A stretch of 39,896 nucleotides of DNA from NCBI GenBank assembly GCA_015060885.1, contig SUXO01000018.1, positions 1-39,896 of the forward strand. The letters run 5' to 3'. Origin of the DNA: Bacteroidales bacterium. Lineage in GTDB: Bacteria; Bacteroidota; Bacteroidia; Bacteroidales; Bacteroidaceae. Of this stretch, positions 1 to 9,247 are shown piece by piece; position 1 is the first letter of the stretch, and each line of letters begins with the position of its first letter. Position numbers and translations under genes: made by a program. The notes beneath the pieces are model-generated. The model made no database searches. It had not been told where the DNA came from and was given only the letters and a program-made list of their open reading frames with translations.

Positions 1-96
1 AGGCTCAAATCAATAAAATCGTTAAATCTTCACCCTTTAGAATGCACCCTTAAAGGTCTATGACATATTTCTGACTTATTACGCACAAAATATTGA
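1..96. other. Non-coding stretch before a broken repeat gene
   Basis: All three plus-strand frames carry stop codons here. In the frame of the downstream repeat gene there are TGA codons at 61-63 and 94-96. No leucine-rich-repeat similarity is visible to the left of about position 115, so the repeat array ends abruptly. I see no promoter, signal peptide or ribosome binding site that would start the downstream frame. Confidence 0.6.
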
Positions 97-1800
97 GTAA
101 TAACTGGTTGCAAATACTGGAATTGCACCGGACTCACAAGCATAACAATACCAAACAGCGTAACAACGATAGGATACGATGCATTCAATGGTTGCACAGG
201 CCTCACAAGCGTAACAATAGGTAACAGCGTAACAACGATAGGAGACTATGCGTTCTATAATTGCGACGGCCTCACAAGCGTTACAATACCAAACAGCGTA
301 ACATCGATTGGAGGTAGTGCGTTCAATCTTTGCGACGGCCTCACAAGCGTAACAATTGGTAACAGCGTAACATCGATTGGAGGTAGTGCGTTCAATCTTT
401 GCATGGGCCTCACAAGCGTAACAATTGGTAACAGCGTAACATCGATTGGAGGTAGTGCGTTCCGGAATTGCAGCGGACTCACCGAAATGTATGTAAAAGC
501 AACCACCCCGCCAAGTGTTGATTACTATACATTCTACAACGTGCCCAAAAGTATTCCTGTTTATGTTCCCGCAGGCACAAAAGCGGCCTACCAAGCAGCC
601 GATTATTGGAAAGAATTTACCAATATAATAGAAATGGACTTCGGCATCAAAGGCGATGTCGATGGTGACGAAAGGGTTGACGTTGCCGACGTTACAGCAG
701 TTGTGGAAGTAATACTAAATGGCGAGGAAACAGAAGAAGTACCCACTGAACAAACTTTTGATGCGTGGGCATCGACCAATACAGCGCATAGTAGCACCTC
801 GCAGAACAGCTACACGATGGAAGCTACCAAAGGCAGCGTGCTCACTTTCGATTGGGAGGTAAGTAGCGAGAGTAACTACGATTGGTTGATTGTTACCCTC
901 GACGGTACACAAATTTTAAAGAAGAGTGGCAACGATTCGGGCAGTTACACCCACACATTCACCACAGCCGGCACCCACACTATGGTTGTAGAATACACCA
1001 AAGACGGAAGTTCGAGCAGTGGCAGTGACAAGGGGGAAATATACAATATCAAATTGAGTGGCAGCGCAAACAACAAAAGCAATCCCGCAGCCGATGTTAA
1101 CAGCGATGGCTCGGTGGATGTGGGCGACATAACCGTAGTAGTGAACATAATACTGAACCCTGACAGCGACGATGACACCCCCGCTGTCCCCGACACCCCC
1201 ACTGTCCCCGACACCCCCACAATAACCACCGGCGAAGCCATCGACCTGGGCCTCTCGGTTAAATGGGCGTCGTGCAACGTGGGTGCCACCGCCCCCGAAG
1301 AGTACGGCGGCTACTACGCTTGGGGCGAAACCGAGGAGAAGAGCGGCTACTTTTGGAGTACCTATAAATATTGCAACGGCACTTATAAATCGATGACCAA
1401 ATACTGCACAAGCAGCAGTTTTGGCACCATCGATAACAAAACCACCCTTGAACCCACAGACGATGTAGCCACCGTTAAATGGGGCGGTTCCTGGCGAATG
1501 CCCACAAGAGCCGAGCAAGACGAACTACGCAACAGCTGCACTTGGACTTGGACCACCCTTAACGGCGTAAACGGTTACCGCGTAACCGGCCCCAACGGCA
1601 ACAGCATATTCCTGCCCGCTGCAGGCTACCGCAATGGTACGGGAGTCAGCGGTCAGGGCTCATTCGGCTACTATTGGTCGAGTTCGTTGAACTGCAACGT
1701 CAGCTACTGCGCTTACGACCTGCTCTTCGGCAGCGACAGCTACAACTGGAGCAGCCTCAGCCGCAACAACGGCCTCTCGGTGCGCCCTGTGTGCCCATAA
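97..1800 (+). pseudogene. BspA-type LRR surface protein with dockerin-like and FISUMP modules, 5' end missing
   Basis: The open frame begins after an in-frame TGA at 94-96 and has no plausible start or signal peptide. The first ATG (403) lies inside a repeat, where ATGGGC replaces GACGGC. Five repeats of 69 bases (23 residues, pattern [15 protein letters not shown]) cover about 121-480 and match the BspA-type LRR_5 family of secreted surface proteins. A short beta region follows, then a dockerin-like calcium motif ([14 protein letters not shown], about 655-700), a beta-sandwich segment, a second such motif ([14 protein letters not shown], about 1093-1135), a [11 protein letters not shown] linker, and a C-terminal FISUMP-type domain (about 1234-1797: [32 protein letters not shown]). 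The reading frame is intact downstream, so either the 5' part was lost by repeat recombination or the assembly joined wrongly inside a repeat. It ends at TAA 1798-1800. Confidence 0.65.
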
Positions 1801-1805
1801 ATAAC

Positions 1806-1840
1806 AACAATAAATCCCGGTTTTGCCGGGATTTATTGTT
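1806..1840. terminator. Rho-independent terminator after the LRR gene
   Basis: A perfect 15-bp stem (1806-1820 with 1826-1840) has a TTTTG loop and begins six bases after the stop codon. The arms are A- and T-rich at the base, with a CCCGG core. Being symmetrical, it could work in both directions. Confidence 0.85.
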
Positions 1841-1971
1841 ATAGTGCCTTGATTAAAGAACGATTGAACGCAACAGAATAATTGATTTTATCGCCTACCC
1901 CCTGAGGGTACTCCCTCTTTATTACAAAAAAGATGGAGAACCCGAAAAGGAGATGTACCTTTGTTTCACCT

Positions 1972-2078
1972 TGTCATTTCGATGGAGCGAAGCGATGAGA
2001 GGTGTTGTTGAGGGCTTTGCCCGAAAAAATCTCTAACGATACATTTATGAGATTCCTCACACAAGGTTCGGAATGACA
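1972..2078. repeat. Dispersed palindromic element with TGTCAT/ATGACA ends
   Basis: The element begins TGTCATTTCGA and ends TTCGGAATGACA, so the ends are near-perfect inverted repeats. It holds the motif GAGCGAAGCGATGAGAG near the left end and GAGATTCCTCAC near the right. A related copy lies at 38142-38227. No coding capacity is visible. It resembles the short imperfect palindromes scattered between genes in many Bacteroidota genomes. Confidence 0.6.
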
Positions 2079-2161
2079 CGTTTGTCGTGTTTTTCTCTTT
2101 ATGTTCTTTGACACAAGAAAAAAGAACATATACTTTTTGTAATTCTGTTCTTCTCTCTTTT

Positions 2162-2187
2162 CCGGGCGCACACATCGGTGCGCCCGG
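2162..2187. repeat. GC-rich hairpin, possible fmt operon terminator
   Basis: A 10-bp perfect stem (2162-2171 with 2178-2187) has a six-base loop and lies 12 bases past the fmt stop. Read on the minus strand, its 22-base core (2164-2185) is identical to the hairpin core in the second and third 198-bp repeats near 23755 and 23953, so it belongs to a dispersed family. It lacks a strong T tract on either side, so a terminator role is only possible. Confidence 0.5.
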
Positions 2188-2199
2188 GGTTATAATTAG

Positions 2200-3186
2200 C
2201 TACTTCACAACTGAATACCCCTGCAAGGAGAAACCGCGCAGGAGGTCGGCAACAGGCATACGTTTCTTGCCGGGAATCTGCAACGAAAGGAGATTTATGT
2301 AACCACCATCAACGGCAACCTTTGCATAGCTCTTTCCATCGGTAAGGAGAGTGCCCACGGCCTTGTCGTGCTGTGCCGGTTCCTTTGCTACCTCATATAC
2401 CTTTATGGCAATTGTGTTGCCTGCGGCATCCTGCATCTCGTACCACGCCGCGGGATAGGGCGACATACCACGCACGAAGTCATATACTTCGCAACAGTTT
2501 CTGTTCCAGTCGATGCGGCAGGTGTCACGGAATATTTTGGGTGCAGGGCGAAGGTCGCTTTCCGAAACAAACATCTGCTCCTGCGGAACGGGTTCCACTG
2601 CGCCATTCACGATGGCCTCGACGGTGCGTAGCACTGTTTCGCCACCCTGGTACATAAGTTTGTCGTGCAATGTCCCTGCATTGTCATTCTCCTCAATGGC
2701 TACCCTGTCGCGGTATATGACATCGCCGGTGTCTATTTCGTGTTTTAGGAAGAAGGTTGTTACACCCGTCTCCTTGTCACCGTTTATTATAGCCCAGTTA
2801 ATGGGCGCGGCACCACGGTACTGTGGCAACAAAGATGCGTGCAGGTTGAAGGTTCCCAGGCGCGGCATATTCCACACGCTTTCGGGCAGCATACGGAAAG
2901 CTACTACTATCTGCAAGTCGGCACGCCAGGCGGCAAGGGCTGTGAGGAACTCCTCGCTTTTCAGCGATTCGGGCTGCAATACCGGCAACCCTTCGTTCAC
3001 GGCAAACTGCTTTACCGGGCTCATAAGAAGCTGGTTGCCACGCTTGTTTATCATTTTGTCGGGCATTGTAACGACACCCACGACCTCGTAGCCGCAGCTA
3101 TCGCAAGTGCGTTGCTTTTCGAGCAGACGTTTAAGAGGTTCCACCGCAAAATCGGGTGTACCAAGATATACTATTCGTAATTTCAT
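2200..3186 (-). CDS. fmt: Methionyl-tRNA formyltransferase
   Basis: The enzyme formylates the amino group of methionyl-tRNAfMet using 10-formyltetrahydrofolate, in the cytosol, to make the initiator tRNA. The protein has 328 residues, slightly longer than the usual 310-320. The N-terminal formyltransferase fold starts with KLRIVYLGTPDFAV. The signature SLLPQYRGAAPINWAI is present, and the catalytic set is visible as Asn114, His116 and Asp152, with the 36-residue His-Asp spacing of the E. coli enzyme. The C-terminal OB-like domain follows from about residue 215 (CRIDWNR, GMSPYPAAW). It is the last gene of a minus-strand operon, starting three bases after the ClC stop codon. The start ATG (3184-3186) fits the family N-terminus. 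Confidence 0.95.
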   Translation of the reverse strand: MKLRIVYLGTPDFAVEPLKRLLEKQRTCDSCGYEVVGVVTMPDKMINKRGNQLLMSPVKQFAVNEGLPVLQPESLKSEEFLTALAAWRADLQIVVAFRMLPESVWNMPRLGTFNLHASLLPQYRGAAPINWAIINGDKETGVTTFFLKHEIDTGDVIYRDRVAIEENDNAGTLHDKLMYQGGETVLRTVEAIVNGAVEPVPQEQMFVSESDLRPAPKIFRDTCRIDWNRNCCEVYDFVRGMSPYPAAWYEMQDAAGNTIAIKVYEVAKEPAQHDKAVGTLLTDGKSYAKVAVDGGYINLLSLQIPGKKRMPVADLLRGFSLQGYSVVK

Positions 3187-3189
3187 ATG

Positions 3190-4980
3190 TCAATCAGATG
3201 TAAATTCAAGCAATGTATTACGATAGGCCGTAAATATTGCCGATTTTGATATAAATCCTATATATTCGCCACTTATGCCCTCGACAGGGAGGTTCCAGGC
3301 GTTTGTTTCCTCGAACTTGCGCATAACCGCCTCCATTGGCTCTTCGATGCTCAACCGCACGGGAGCCTCACGCATAAGCGTTGCAACCTTGTAACGGTGA
3401 TAGAGTTCCTGACGGAACATTATATGCCTTACATCGTCGATAAAAAGGATACCCACAAGATGATTGTTGGCATTTATCACAGGAAAGATATTACGCTTGG
3501 TTTTTGCCACAACGGCTGTGAAATCGCCCAAATCCATATCGGGTGTGAGAGGCATAAAGTTTTTCTCAACCACATCCTCCACTTTAAGGATTGTGAGCAC
3601 GGCCTGGTCCTTGTGGTGGGTGATGAGCTCGCCACGCTGTGCCAGGCGCACTGCGTATATGTTATTCTTTTCGAACACCTTGACGGTGAGGTATGAGAAA
3701 ACCGACACTATCATCAACGGCAGGAAGAGTGCATAACCTCCTGTAAGTTCCGCAATGAGGAATACACCGGTCAATGGCGCGTGGAACACACCCGACATAA
3801 GAGCCGCCATTCCGAAGAGAGCGAAGTTCCTGTCCGACACCACTACCCCCCAATCCATCATATTGCATATCCCGGCAAAGAGGTAGCCCGACACACAGCC
3901 GAGGAAAAGACTGGGAGCGAAAATACCGCCACAGCCACCGCCGGCGTTCGTTGCCGTAGAGGCAAAAGCCTTGAACAGAATAATGAGGAACATATAGAGG
4001 AAGAGGAACCTTGCGTGCCCGTAGAAAAGCGAGTTGTTGAGAATGACATCGGCCGAGGAGCCGTTTATTAGGTGGTGAATCATATCGTAGCCCTCGCCAT
4101 AAAGAGGAGGGAAAAGGAATATGAGCACGCTCAATATGCTGCCACCGATAGCCAACCTCACATAAGGATTTGTGAACCTTTTGAAATAGCCCTCGACTAT
4201 CGTTGTTACTTTCGTAAAGTAAAGCGATACCAAGCCGCATACAATACCCAACAGTATTACATAGGGTACACGGGCAAGGTCGAAATGGTCTTCGAGATGA
4301 AATTCAAACGTGGCATCGGTACCCAGCCACAAATAGGAGAGTGTTGCCGCTGTCACACTCGAAATAAGCAGAGGCAGCAGCGACGACATTGTAAGGTCGA
4401 GCATAAGAACTTCGAGTGTAAATACCAACCCCGCAATGGGAGCCTTGAAAATTCCACTCACGGCACCAGCCGCGCCACAGCCGATGAGCAGCATCATCAC
4501 CTTTTTCTCCATCTTGAAGAAGGAGCCCAGATTGGAGCCTATCGCCGAACCTGTCATTACAATAGGAGCCTCGGCACCCACCGAGCCACCGAAACCGATG
4601 GTTATGGCACTCGCAATCATCGACGACCAGGTATTGTGGACACGCATCTGCCCCTGGCGGCACGATATTGCATAGAGCACTTTGCTGACACCGTGGCTTA
4701 TGTCGTCGCGCACCACTTTTCTAATGAAAAGCCCTGTTATGAAGATACCTATCACGGGATAGACCAGATAGAGCCAGTTGAAGGAGGCAATGTCGAATCC
4801 CTGTGTCAAAAGGTGCTGTATGAAATGTATCAGGCTTTTTAGAATATATGCTGCCAGCGCCGACAATATGCCCACCACAAAACTCAAAATAAGTATAAAC
4901 TTATTCAGCGATATATGTTTTTCGCGCCACTCTATAAACCTGTCGAGCAGCCCTTTTTCCTTTTTCTCCTGTGTGCTCAT
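3190..4980 (-). CDS. ClC-family chloride channel/transporter with CBS pair
   Basis: This is an integral membrane anion channel or exchanger of the ClC family, 596 residues. The membrane domain spans about 25-440. The SHGVS stretch (95-99) lies in place of the GSGIP chloride-site motif. GAEAP holds Glu137, the equivalent of the E. coli gating glutamate 148. GGIFAPSLFLG matches the GIFAP motif, and the Tyr in NNIYAVRLAQRG matches Tyr445. The segment FTLEVL places Val191 where E. coli ClC has the proton glutamate 203, as in channel-type ClCs. Two CBS domains fill about 460-590 (VEDVVEKNFMPL, VATLMREAPVRL). Its ATG overlaps the tsaC stop (ATGA), implying translational coupling. Whether it is a channel or a proton-coupled exchanger cannot be decided here. 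Confidence 0.92.
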   Translation of the reverse strand: MSTQEKKEKGLLDRFIEWREKHISLNKFILILSFVVGILSALAAYILKSLIHFIQHLLTQGFDIASFNWLYLVYPVIGIFITGLFIRKVVRDDISHGVSKVLYAISCRQGQMRVHNTWSSMIASAITIGFGGSVGAEAPIVMTGSAIGSNLGSFFKMEKKVMMLLIGCGAAGAVSGIFKAPIAGLVFTLEVLMLDLTMSSLLPLLISSVTAATLSYLWLGTDATFEFHLEDHFDLARVPYVILLGIVCGLVSLYFTKVTTIVEGYFKRFTNPYVRLAIGGSILSVLIFLFPPLYGEGYDMIHHLINGSSADVILNNSLFYGHARFLFLYMFLIILFKAFASTATNAGGGCGGIFAPSLFLGCVSGYLFAGICNMMDWGVVVSDRNFALFGMAALMSGVFHAPLTGVFLIAELTGGYALFLPLMIVSVFSYLTVKVFEKNNIYAVRLAQRGELITHHKDQAVLTILKVEDVVEKNFMPLTPDMDLGDFTAVVAKTKRNIFPVINANNHLVGILFIDDVRHIMFRQELYHRYKVATLMREAPVRLSIEEPMEAVMRKFEETNAWNLPVEGISGEYIGFISKSAIFTAYRNTLLEFTSD

Positions 4981-5549
4981 TCCCTAATTACGGTAACCGT
5001 TCCGTTTGCCGTGAGCTTTATTATGCTCGACGCCTTCGGGCGGCCTTTATCGAGTTGTTTATAATTGACCACATAATCCACAGCCTCTATAATTTCGGGG
5101 CTTATCTCGCCGAAATTGGCAGGAGTGGGTTCACCGCTTATATTGGCCGAGGTGGATACGACAGCCTTCTGGAAACGGTAGCACAACTCCTTGGAGAAGA
5201 GTTCCGACGTGACACGTATGCCCACACTGCCATCCTCGGCAAGGAGGTTGGGAGCAAGGTTACGGGCACCATCGTACACTATTGTCAATGGTTTTGTGGT
5301 GAGTTCTATCAAATCCCAGGCTACGGGATGCACGTTCGACACATAGCGGGCAAGGCGGTCGGCACTGTCGACGAGCAACAGCAGAGCCTTGCTGTCGGTG
5401 CGTCGTTTTATCTCATAGACACGCTTCACGGCCTCGGCATTTGTGGCATCGCAGCCTATGCCCCACACGGTGTCGGTGGGATAGAGAATTACCCCACCCT
5501 TGCGCATAACTTCAACAGCCTTTCTGGCTTCATCGGCAATTGTTCCCAT
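4977..5549 (-). CDS. tsaC: Threonylcarbamoyl-AMP synthase (Sua5/YciO/YrdC family)
   Basis: The enzyme makes threonylcarbamoyl-AMP from threonine, bicarbonate and ATP, the first step of the t6A modification at position 37 of ANN-decoding tRNAs. The protein has 190 residues and consists only of the YrdC domain, without the C-terminal Sua5 domain. Visible motifs are GGVILYPTDTVWGIGCDA near the N-terminus, KRRTDSKALLLLV (about 48-60) and STSANISGEPTP for substrate binding. It starts five bases downstream of prfC and overlaps the ClC gene by four bases. A YciO-type paralogue of unknown substrate cannot be fully excluded, but the KRR and STSAN motifs fit TsaC. Confidence 0.88.
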   Translation of the reverse strand: MGTIADEARKAVEVMRKGGVILYPTDTVWGIGCDATNAEAVKRVYEIKRRTDSKALLLLVDSADRLARYVSNVHPVAWDLIELTTKPLTIVYDGARNLAPNLLAEDGSVGIRVTSELFSKELCYRFQKAVVSTSANISGEPTPANFGEISPEIIEAVDYVVNYKQLDKGRPKASSIIKLTANGTVTVIRE

Positions 5550-5554
5550 AGATG

Positions 5555-7129
5555 TTAGAATTCACTTGTGAAATGGAAACGGATACTCTTGAAATCGTTC
5601 TGCGCCATCTGCAACACATAGTTGCTGTCGGCCAGGAACACATCGCGCCCTTCGATATCCTTTGCCATATATTGATATTTACGTTTCTTGAAGTTTTCGA
5701 GCTCGGCAGCATCGTCGCTCTCTATCCAGCAGGCCTTGTAGAGGTTCACAGGCTCCCAACGGCACTTTGCGTTATACTCGTTTTCGAGACGGTACTGGAT
5801 AACCTCGAACTGCAACTGCCCCACTGTACCGATGAGCTTGCGGCCGTTATGCTGGTTCACGAACAACTGCGCAACACCCTCGCCCATAAGCTGGTCTATT
5901 CCTTTGGCAAGCTGTTTGGTCTTCATAGGGTCGGCATTCTCAATGTACTTGAACATTTCGGGCGAGAAGCTGGGCAGCCCCTTGAAATGGAGGTTTTCAC
6001 CCTCGGTAAGCGTGTCACCAATCTTGAAGTTTCCGGTATCGGGCAAACCGATGATATCACCGGGGTAGGCCTCCTCAATTGTACTCTTGCGCTGTGCCAT
6101 AAACTGTGTGGGCGAAGAGAAACGCAAATCCTTGCCCAGACGTATGTGGCGATAGGGCTGGTTACGCACGAACTTTCCCGAACATATCTTGCAGAAGGCA
6201 ACACAGGAGCGGTGGTTGGGGTCGATGTTTGCGGTTATCTTGAAGATGAAGCCGGTGAACTTGGGATCTTCGGGATTAACCACGCGCTCCACAGCCTGCA
6301 CGGGGCGTGGGCTGGGCGCAATCTTTACAAAGCAGTTGAGCAACTCTTCGACACCGAAATTGTTCAGTGCAGAACCGAAGAATACCGGAGCCACACGGGC
6401 TTCGAGGTAATCCTCGACATTGAATTCGGGGTAAACGCCATCGACGAGTTCGAGGTCGGCACGTAACTTGCCTGCAAGGTCCTCACCTATATTCCTGTCG
6501 AGTTCATCGCTGTTTATGTCAATCTCCACCTTTTCGGTAACCCTCTGCTTGTTGGGGGTGAAGAGGTCGAGTTTCTGCTCATATATGTTATACACGCCTT
6601 TGAAACGGGCACCCTGGTCAATGGGCCAGCTCAACGGGCGCACTGCTATTTGCAGTTCCTGCTCCAACTCATCGAGCAATTCAAAGGGGTCGCGGCCCTC
6701 GCGGTCCATCTTGTTCACATATACAATCACAGGAGTCGAACGCATACGGCACACATTCATCAGTTTGCGTGTCTGCGTCTCCACGCCCTTTGCACTGTCG
6801 ACAACTATAATAACGCTATCGACCGCTGTGAGTGTGCGGAATGTATCCTCGGCAAAATCCTGGTGACCGGGAGTATCCAGGATGTTTATCTTATACCCCT
6901 CGTAGTCGAACTCCATTACCGATGTGGTAACCGAAATTCCACGTTGTTTTTCAATCTCCATCCAGTCGGATGTGGCTGTCTTTTTTATCTTGTTCGACTT
7001 TACGGCACCCGCAACCTGTATCTGACCGCCGAAAAGCAGCAGTTTCTCGGTAAGTGTGGTCTTTCCGGCATCGGGGTGCGATATTATCGCAAATGTTCTT
7101 CTTCTTCCAATTTCCTCGTTTACGTTCAT
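5555..7129 (-). CDS. prfC: Peptide chain release factor 3
   Basis: RF3 is a translational GTPase that removes RF1 or RF2 from the ribosome after peptide release. The protein has 524 residues (E. coli 529) and is full length. The GTP-binding motifs are clear: [13 protein letters not shown] (17-29), the GISVTTSVM switch region, [12 protein letters not shown] and [10 protein letters not shown]. The RF3-type domains 2 and 3 follow ([36 protein letters not shown]), which separates it from EF-G. It lies 29 bases after DUF4924 and five bases before tsaC in the same operon. Confidence 0.96.
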   Translation of the reverse strand: MNVNEEIGRRRTFAIISHPDAGKTTLTEKLLLFGGQIQVAGAVKSNKIKKTATSDWMEIEKQRGISVTTSVMEFDYEGYKINILDTPGHQDFAEDTFRTLTAVDSVIIVVDSAKGVETQTRKLMNVCRMRSTPVIVYVNKMDREGRDPFELLDELEQELQIAVRPLSWPIDQGARFKGVYNIYEQKLDLFTPNKQRVTEKVEIDINSDELDRNIGEDLAGKLRADLELVDGVYPEFNVEDYLEARVAPVFFGSALNNFGVEELLNCFVKIAPSPRPVQAVERVVNPEDPKFTGFIFKITANIDPNHRSCVAFCKICSGKFVRNQPYRHIRLGKDLRFSSPTQFMAQRKSTIEEAYPGDIIGLPDTGNFKIGDTLTEGENLHFKGLPSFSPEMFKYIENADPMKTKQLAKGIDQLMGEGVAQLFVNQHNGRKLIGTVGQLQFEVIQYRLENEYNAKCRWEPVNLYKACWIESDDAAELENFKKRKYQYMAKDIEGRDVFLADSNYVLQMAQNDFKSIRFHFTSEF

Positions 7130-7158
7130 TTGAACCAGTAGTTTTATCGTTTCTAAAA

Positions 7159-7713
7159 TTATTCCTCGTTATCCAGATTGAGCTTGCCCTCCTCTTCCTC
7201 CTTATAGTAGAGCGAGAGCATTGATATGAACTTGCTTATCTCGGCTGTGGCCGCAGCAGTCTCCTTGTTTATCTCCCGTTTCTGCAACCTCATAAGCCAC
7301 AGCATATAAAGTGCATCGAAACAGTTCTCTATTTCACATTTATCCTTGCCGTCGCTCTTTGCCCTGAACTCCACGATAAACGGGAGTGCCTTGTAATAGG
7401 CAGCCGAGTAGAACGGCACCTTTGGCGACTTCAAAAGACGGCTGTGCAGGTCGGTGAGGTTTATTATCACATTCTTGTTTATCTGCAAATGTCCCTTCTC
7501 CTTTACCCCCTCCATACGCATCATTTCGGCAAGGTTCTCATACCACTCCACCATCTCCTTCTCGCCGTCGGCAGGGAGATTATGGGGCGCAACCAATGCT
7601 GCCGTTATCTTTTCCATCGACAGCTCATAAGCACGAAGCAGGTCTTCGACCTGCCACATGTACAGCAGATATTCTGCTATATTCCTTTTACGAAGTTCTC
7701 TTGATATAATCAA
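7159..7713 (-). CDS. DUF4924 family protein
   Basis: This 184-residue cytosolic protein fits the Bacteroidota-specific DUF4924 family, whose function is unknown to me. It opens with [29 protein letters not shown] and is almost entirely helical by composition, without a signal peptide or membrane segment. The C-terminus is acidic ([16 protein letters not shown]). It sits between the LysE-like gene (12 bases upstream) and prfC (29 bases downstream), so it is probably co-transcribed with translation genes. Confidence 0.8.
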   Translation of the reverse strand: MIISRELRKRNIAEYLLYMWQVEDLLRAYELSMEKITAALVAPHNLPADGEKEMVEWYENLAEMMRMEGVKEKGHLQINKNVIINLTDLHSRLLKSPKVPFYSAAYYKALPFIVEFRAKSDGKDKCEIENCFDALYMLWLMRLQKREINKETAAATAEISKFISMLSLYYKEEEEGKLNLDNEE

Positions 7714-7725
7714 AACCTATAAGAT

Positions 7726-8418
7726 TTAATGAAAAGAATATATACCGGTAATAATCAGCACCGCACCAATGAATGCGCCTATCATCACCAATGTACCGAT
7801 AACCTTGTTGATTATCCACACACCGCGCACATCGAAACGTTCTCTCAACTTGCTCACCACATAGGTTATGAAGAACCACCACAACATAGCACCGCCGAGA
7901 ATTGCCGCATAGCCCATAAACTGGTTATAGAGCGGTTGTTCGGGCAACATAAAATTCAGCGGAGTGAAAAGGGCAAGGAAGAGCAGAATGAGCAGTGGGT
8001 TTGAGAAAGCAAGGAAAAAGCCTGCCACACCATTATTCACAAGACTGCTCTTGTTGCGGCTCACATTATGTGTCTTTTGAGTGGGATTACTCCTGAATGT
8101 GTGAACACCGAATATGAACATAAGCACAGCCCCTATAAGCTGCAACCAGAAAAGTGCCGTGCGGTTATGTATGAATTCATATATGAACGAAAGGCCGTAC
8201 CCCGTTATAAGGGCATATATTATGTCGCTTATTGCAGCACCGCAACCTGTCACCAAGCCATAGATGCGCCCTTTATTGAGAGTACGCTGCACGCAAAGTA
8301 TACCCACGGGGCCCATAGGTGCCGATGCGACAATACCTATCAGCATACCTTTGAGGACTATCTCCAAGAGTGATATCTGCGAAACAAACTGCAAGAAAAA
8401 TTCATTAATTTCGTTCAT
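7726..8418 (-). CDS. LysE/RhtB family transporter
   Basis: A 230-residue inner-membrane protein with about six hydrophobic helices, fitting the LysE/RhtB superfamily of amino-acid or small-metabolite exporters. The hallmark near the N-terminus is GIVASAPMGPVGILCVQRTLNKGR, followed by GLVTGCGAAISDIIYALI; FFLAFSNPLLILLFLALF matches the conserved central N-P motif helix. The substrate cannot be read from the sequence. It is the first gene of the minus-strand operon that runs on to fmt. A 5' leader of about 70 bases precedes it. Confidence 0.85.
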   Translation of the reverse strand: MNEINEFFLQFVSQISLLEIVLKGMLIGIVASAPMGPVGILCVQRTLNKGRIYGLVTGCGAAISDIIYALITGYGLSFIYEFIHNRTALFWLQLIGAVLMFIFGVHTFRSNPTQKTHNVSRNKSSLVNNGVAGFFLAFSNPLLILLFLALFTPLNFMLPEQPLYNQFMGYAAILGGAMLWWFFITYVVSKLRERFDVRGVWIINKVIGTLVMIGAFIGAVLIITGIYSFH

Positions 8419-8520
8419 GGATATGTAAATCTTTTACATAAATAATCCTACGCAGCCCCGGCATTGCCGGAACAGGCGTATTATAATATGCAAAGATGTC
8501 ATTTTTTCGCGAGAAAACAT
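8419..8520 (-). promoter_or_regulatory. Leader and possible promoter of the lysE-prfC-fmt operon
   Basis: On the minus strand CATCTTTG (8491-8498) is one base off the Bacteroides -7 consensus TAnnTTTG; no clean TTTG lies 20 bases upstream. The leader contains a small CCGGCA-T-TGCCGG palindrome (about 8459-8471). A role for the hairpin is not demonstrable from the sequence. Confidence 0.35.
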
Positions 8521-8619
8521 ACATAATCGTATGCTTTTTTTAGCAAACCATTTAAGTTTTTTAAACTTTCAGGGAGCGGCTGCAAAAAAACGGGAGAGAG
8601 CGACAACTTTACGCGCACA

Positions 8620-9216
8620 TTATTCAAGCCTGCGGGAACGCCTTGCTATGTAAAGGGCCGAAACGAAATCGGACAGCCCCGAAAGGATTGCTGCAACTCC
8701 CACAATGAGGAAAGGAACACCGGCAGCCTCAAATGGGGCGGAGAGAACCACCACACCCGCAACGAGCAACAACAAGGGTACCACATACATAATGAAAGGC
8801 ACCCCCACCCGTCTGTGCGCAAGCATCAAGGTTATCAGCTGGTAGAAACCCGCTGCAAGCAACAGCAGGCCAAGCAGTGTCATCAGCAGCGAAAGGAAGA
8901 ATGCGGGCGACAACAGCAGCCACGCTCCCAACCCCACACCGGCAATACCCACAAAGGCAAGCACAACAAGGTCGAACGCTTTTGCAAGCCCACGTTTGTA
9001 TATCACATATATGTTAAAGAGGGAAATTGCACCCGACAGCATAAAGGCTGCACCGATAAACTGCACTATAAGCGGCATAAACGCCTCGCGCATAACCACC
9101 ATAAGAACACCCAAAAGAATAACGCACAGACTGCGCACAACAACGTTAAGCATATTTTCCAATATTAAGTAACCAACTATCAAACAAACGGGCAACAGAA
9201 TAAAGCGCACCCGCAT
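8620..9216 (-). CDS. DUF308 (HdeD-like) membrane protein
   Basis: A 198-residue membrane protein with about six hydrophobic helices in three pairs and a short basic C-terminus (ALYIARRSRRLE). The paired-helix pattern and segments such as GVLMVVMREAFMP and FIGAAFMLSGAISLFNIYVIYKRG fit the DUF308/HdeD family. HdeD is linked to acid resistance in E. coli, but that role should not be transferred without data. It is the last gene of the ssb operon, 31 bases after the phosphopantetheinyl transferase. The 8419-8619 gap after it shows no clear terminator. Confidence 0.7.
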   Translation of the reverse strand: MRVRFILLPVCLIVGYLILENMLNVVVRSLCVILLGVLMVVMREAFMPLIVQFIGAAFMLSGAISLFNIYVIYKRGLAKAFDLVVLAFVGIAGVGLGAWLLLSPAFFLSLLMTLLGLLLLAAGFYQLITLMLAHRRVGVPFIMYVVPLLLLVAGVVVLSAPFEAAGVPFLIVGVAAILSGLSDFVSALYIARRSRRLE

Positions 9217-9247
9217 ATACTAATTAAAGTGAAAAGAGGCTAATTTT

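Noticed and set aside
79-594. Cysteine-rich repetitive minus-strand frame
   Set aside because: It is the complement of the LRR repeats; its periodicity comes from the 69-base repeat.
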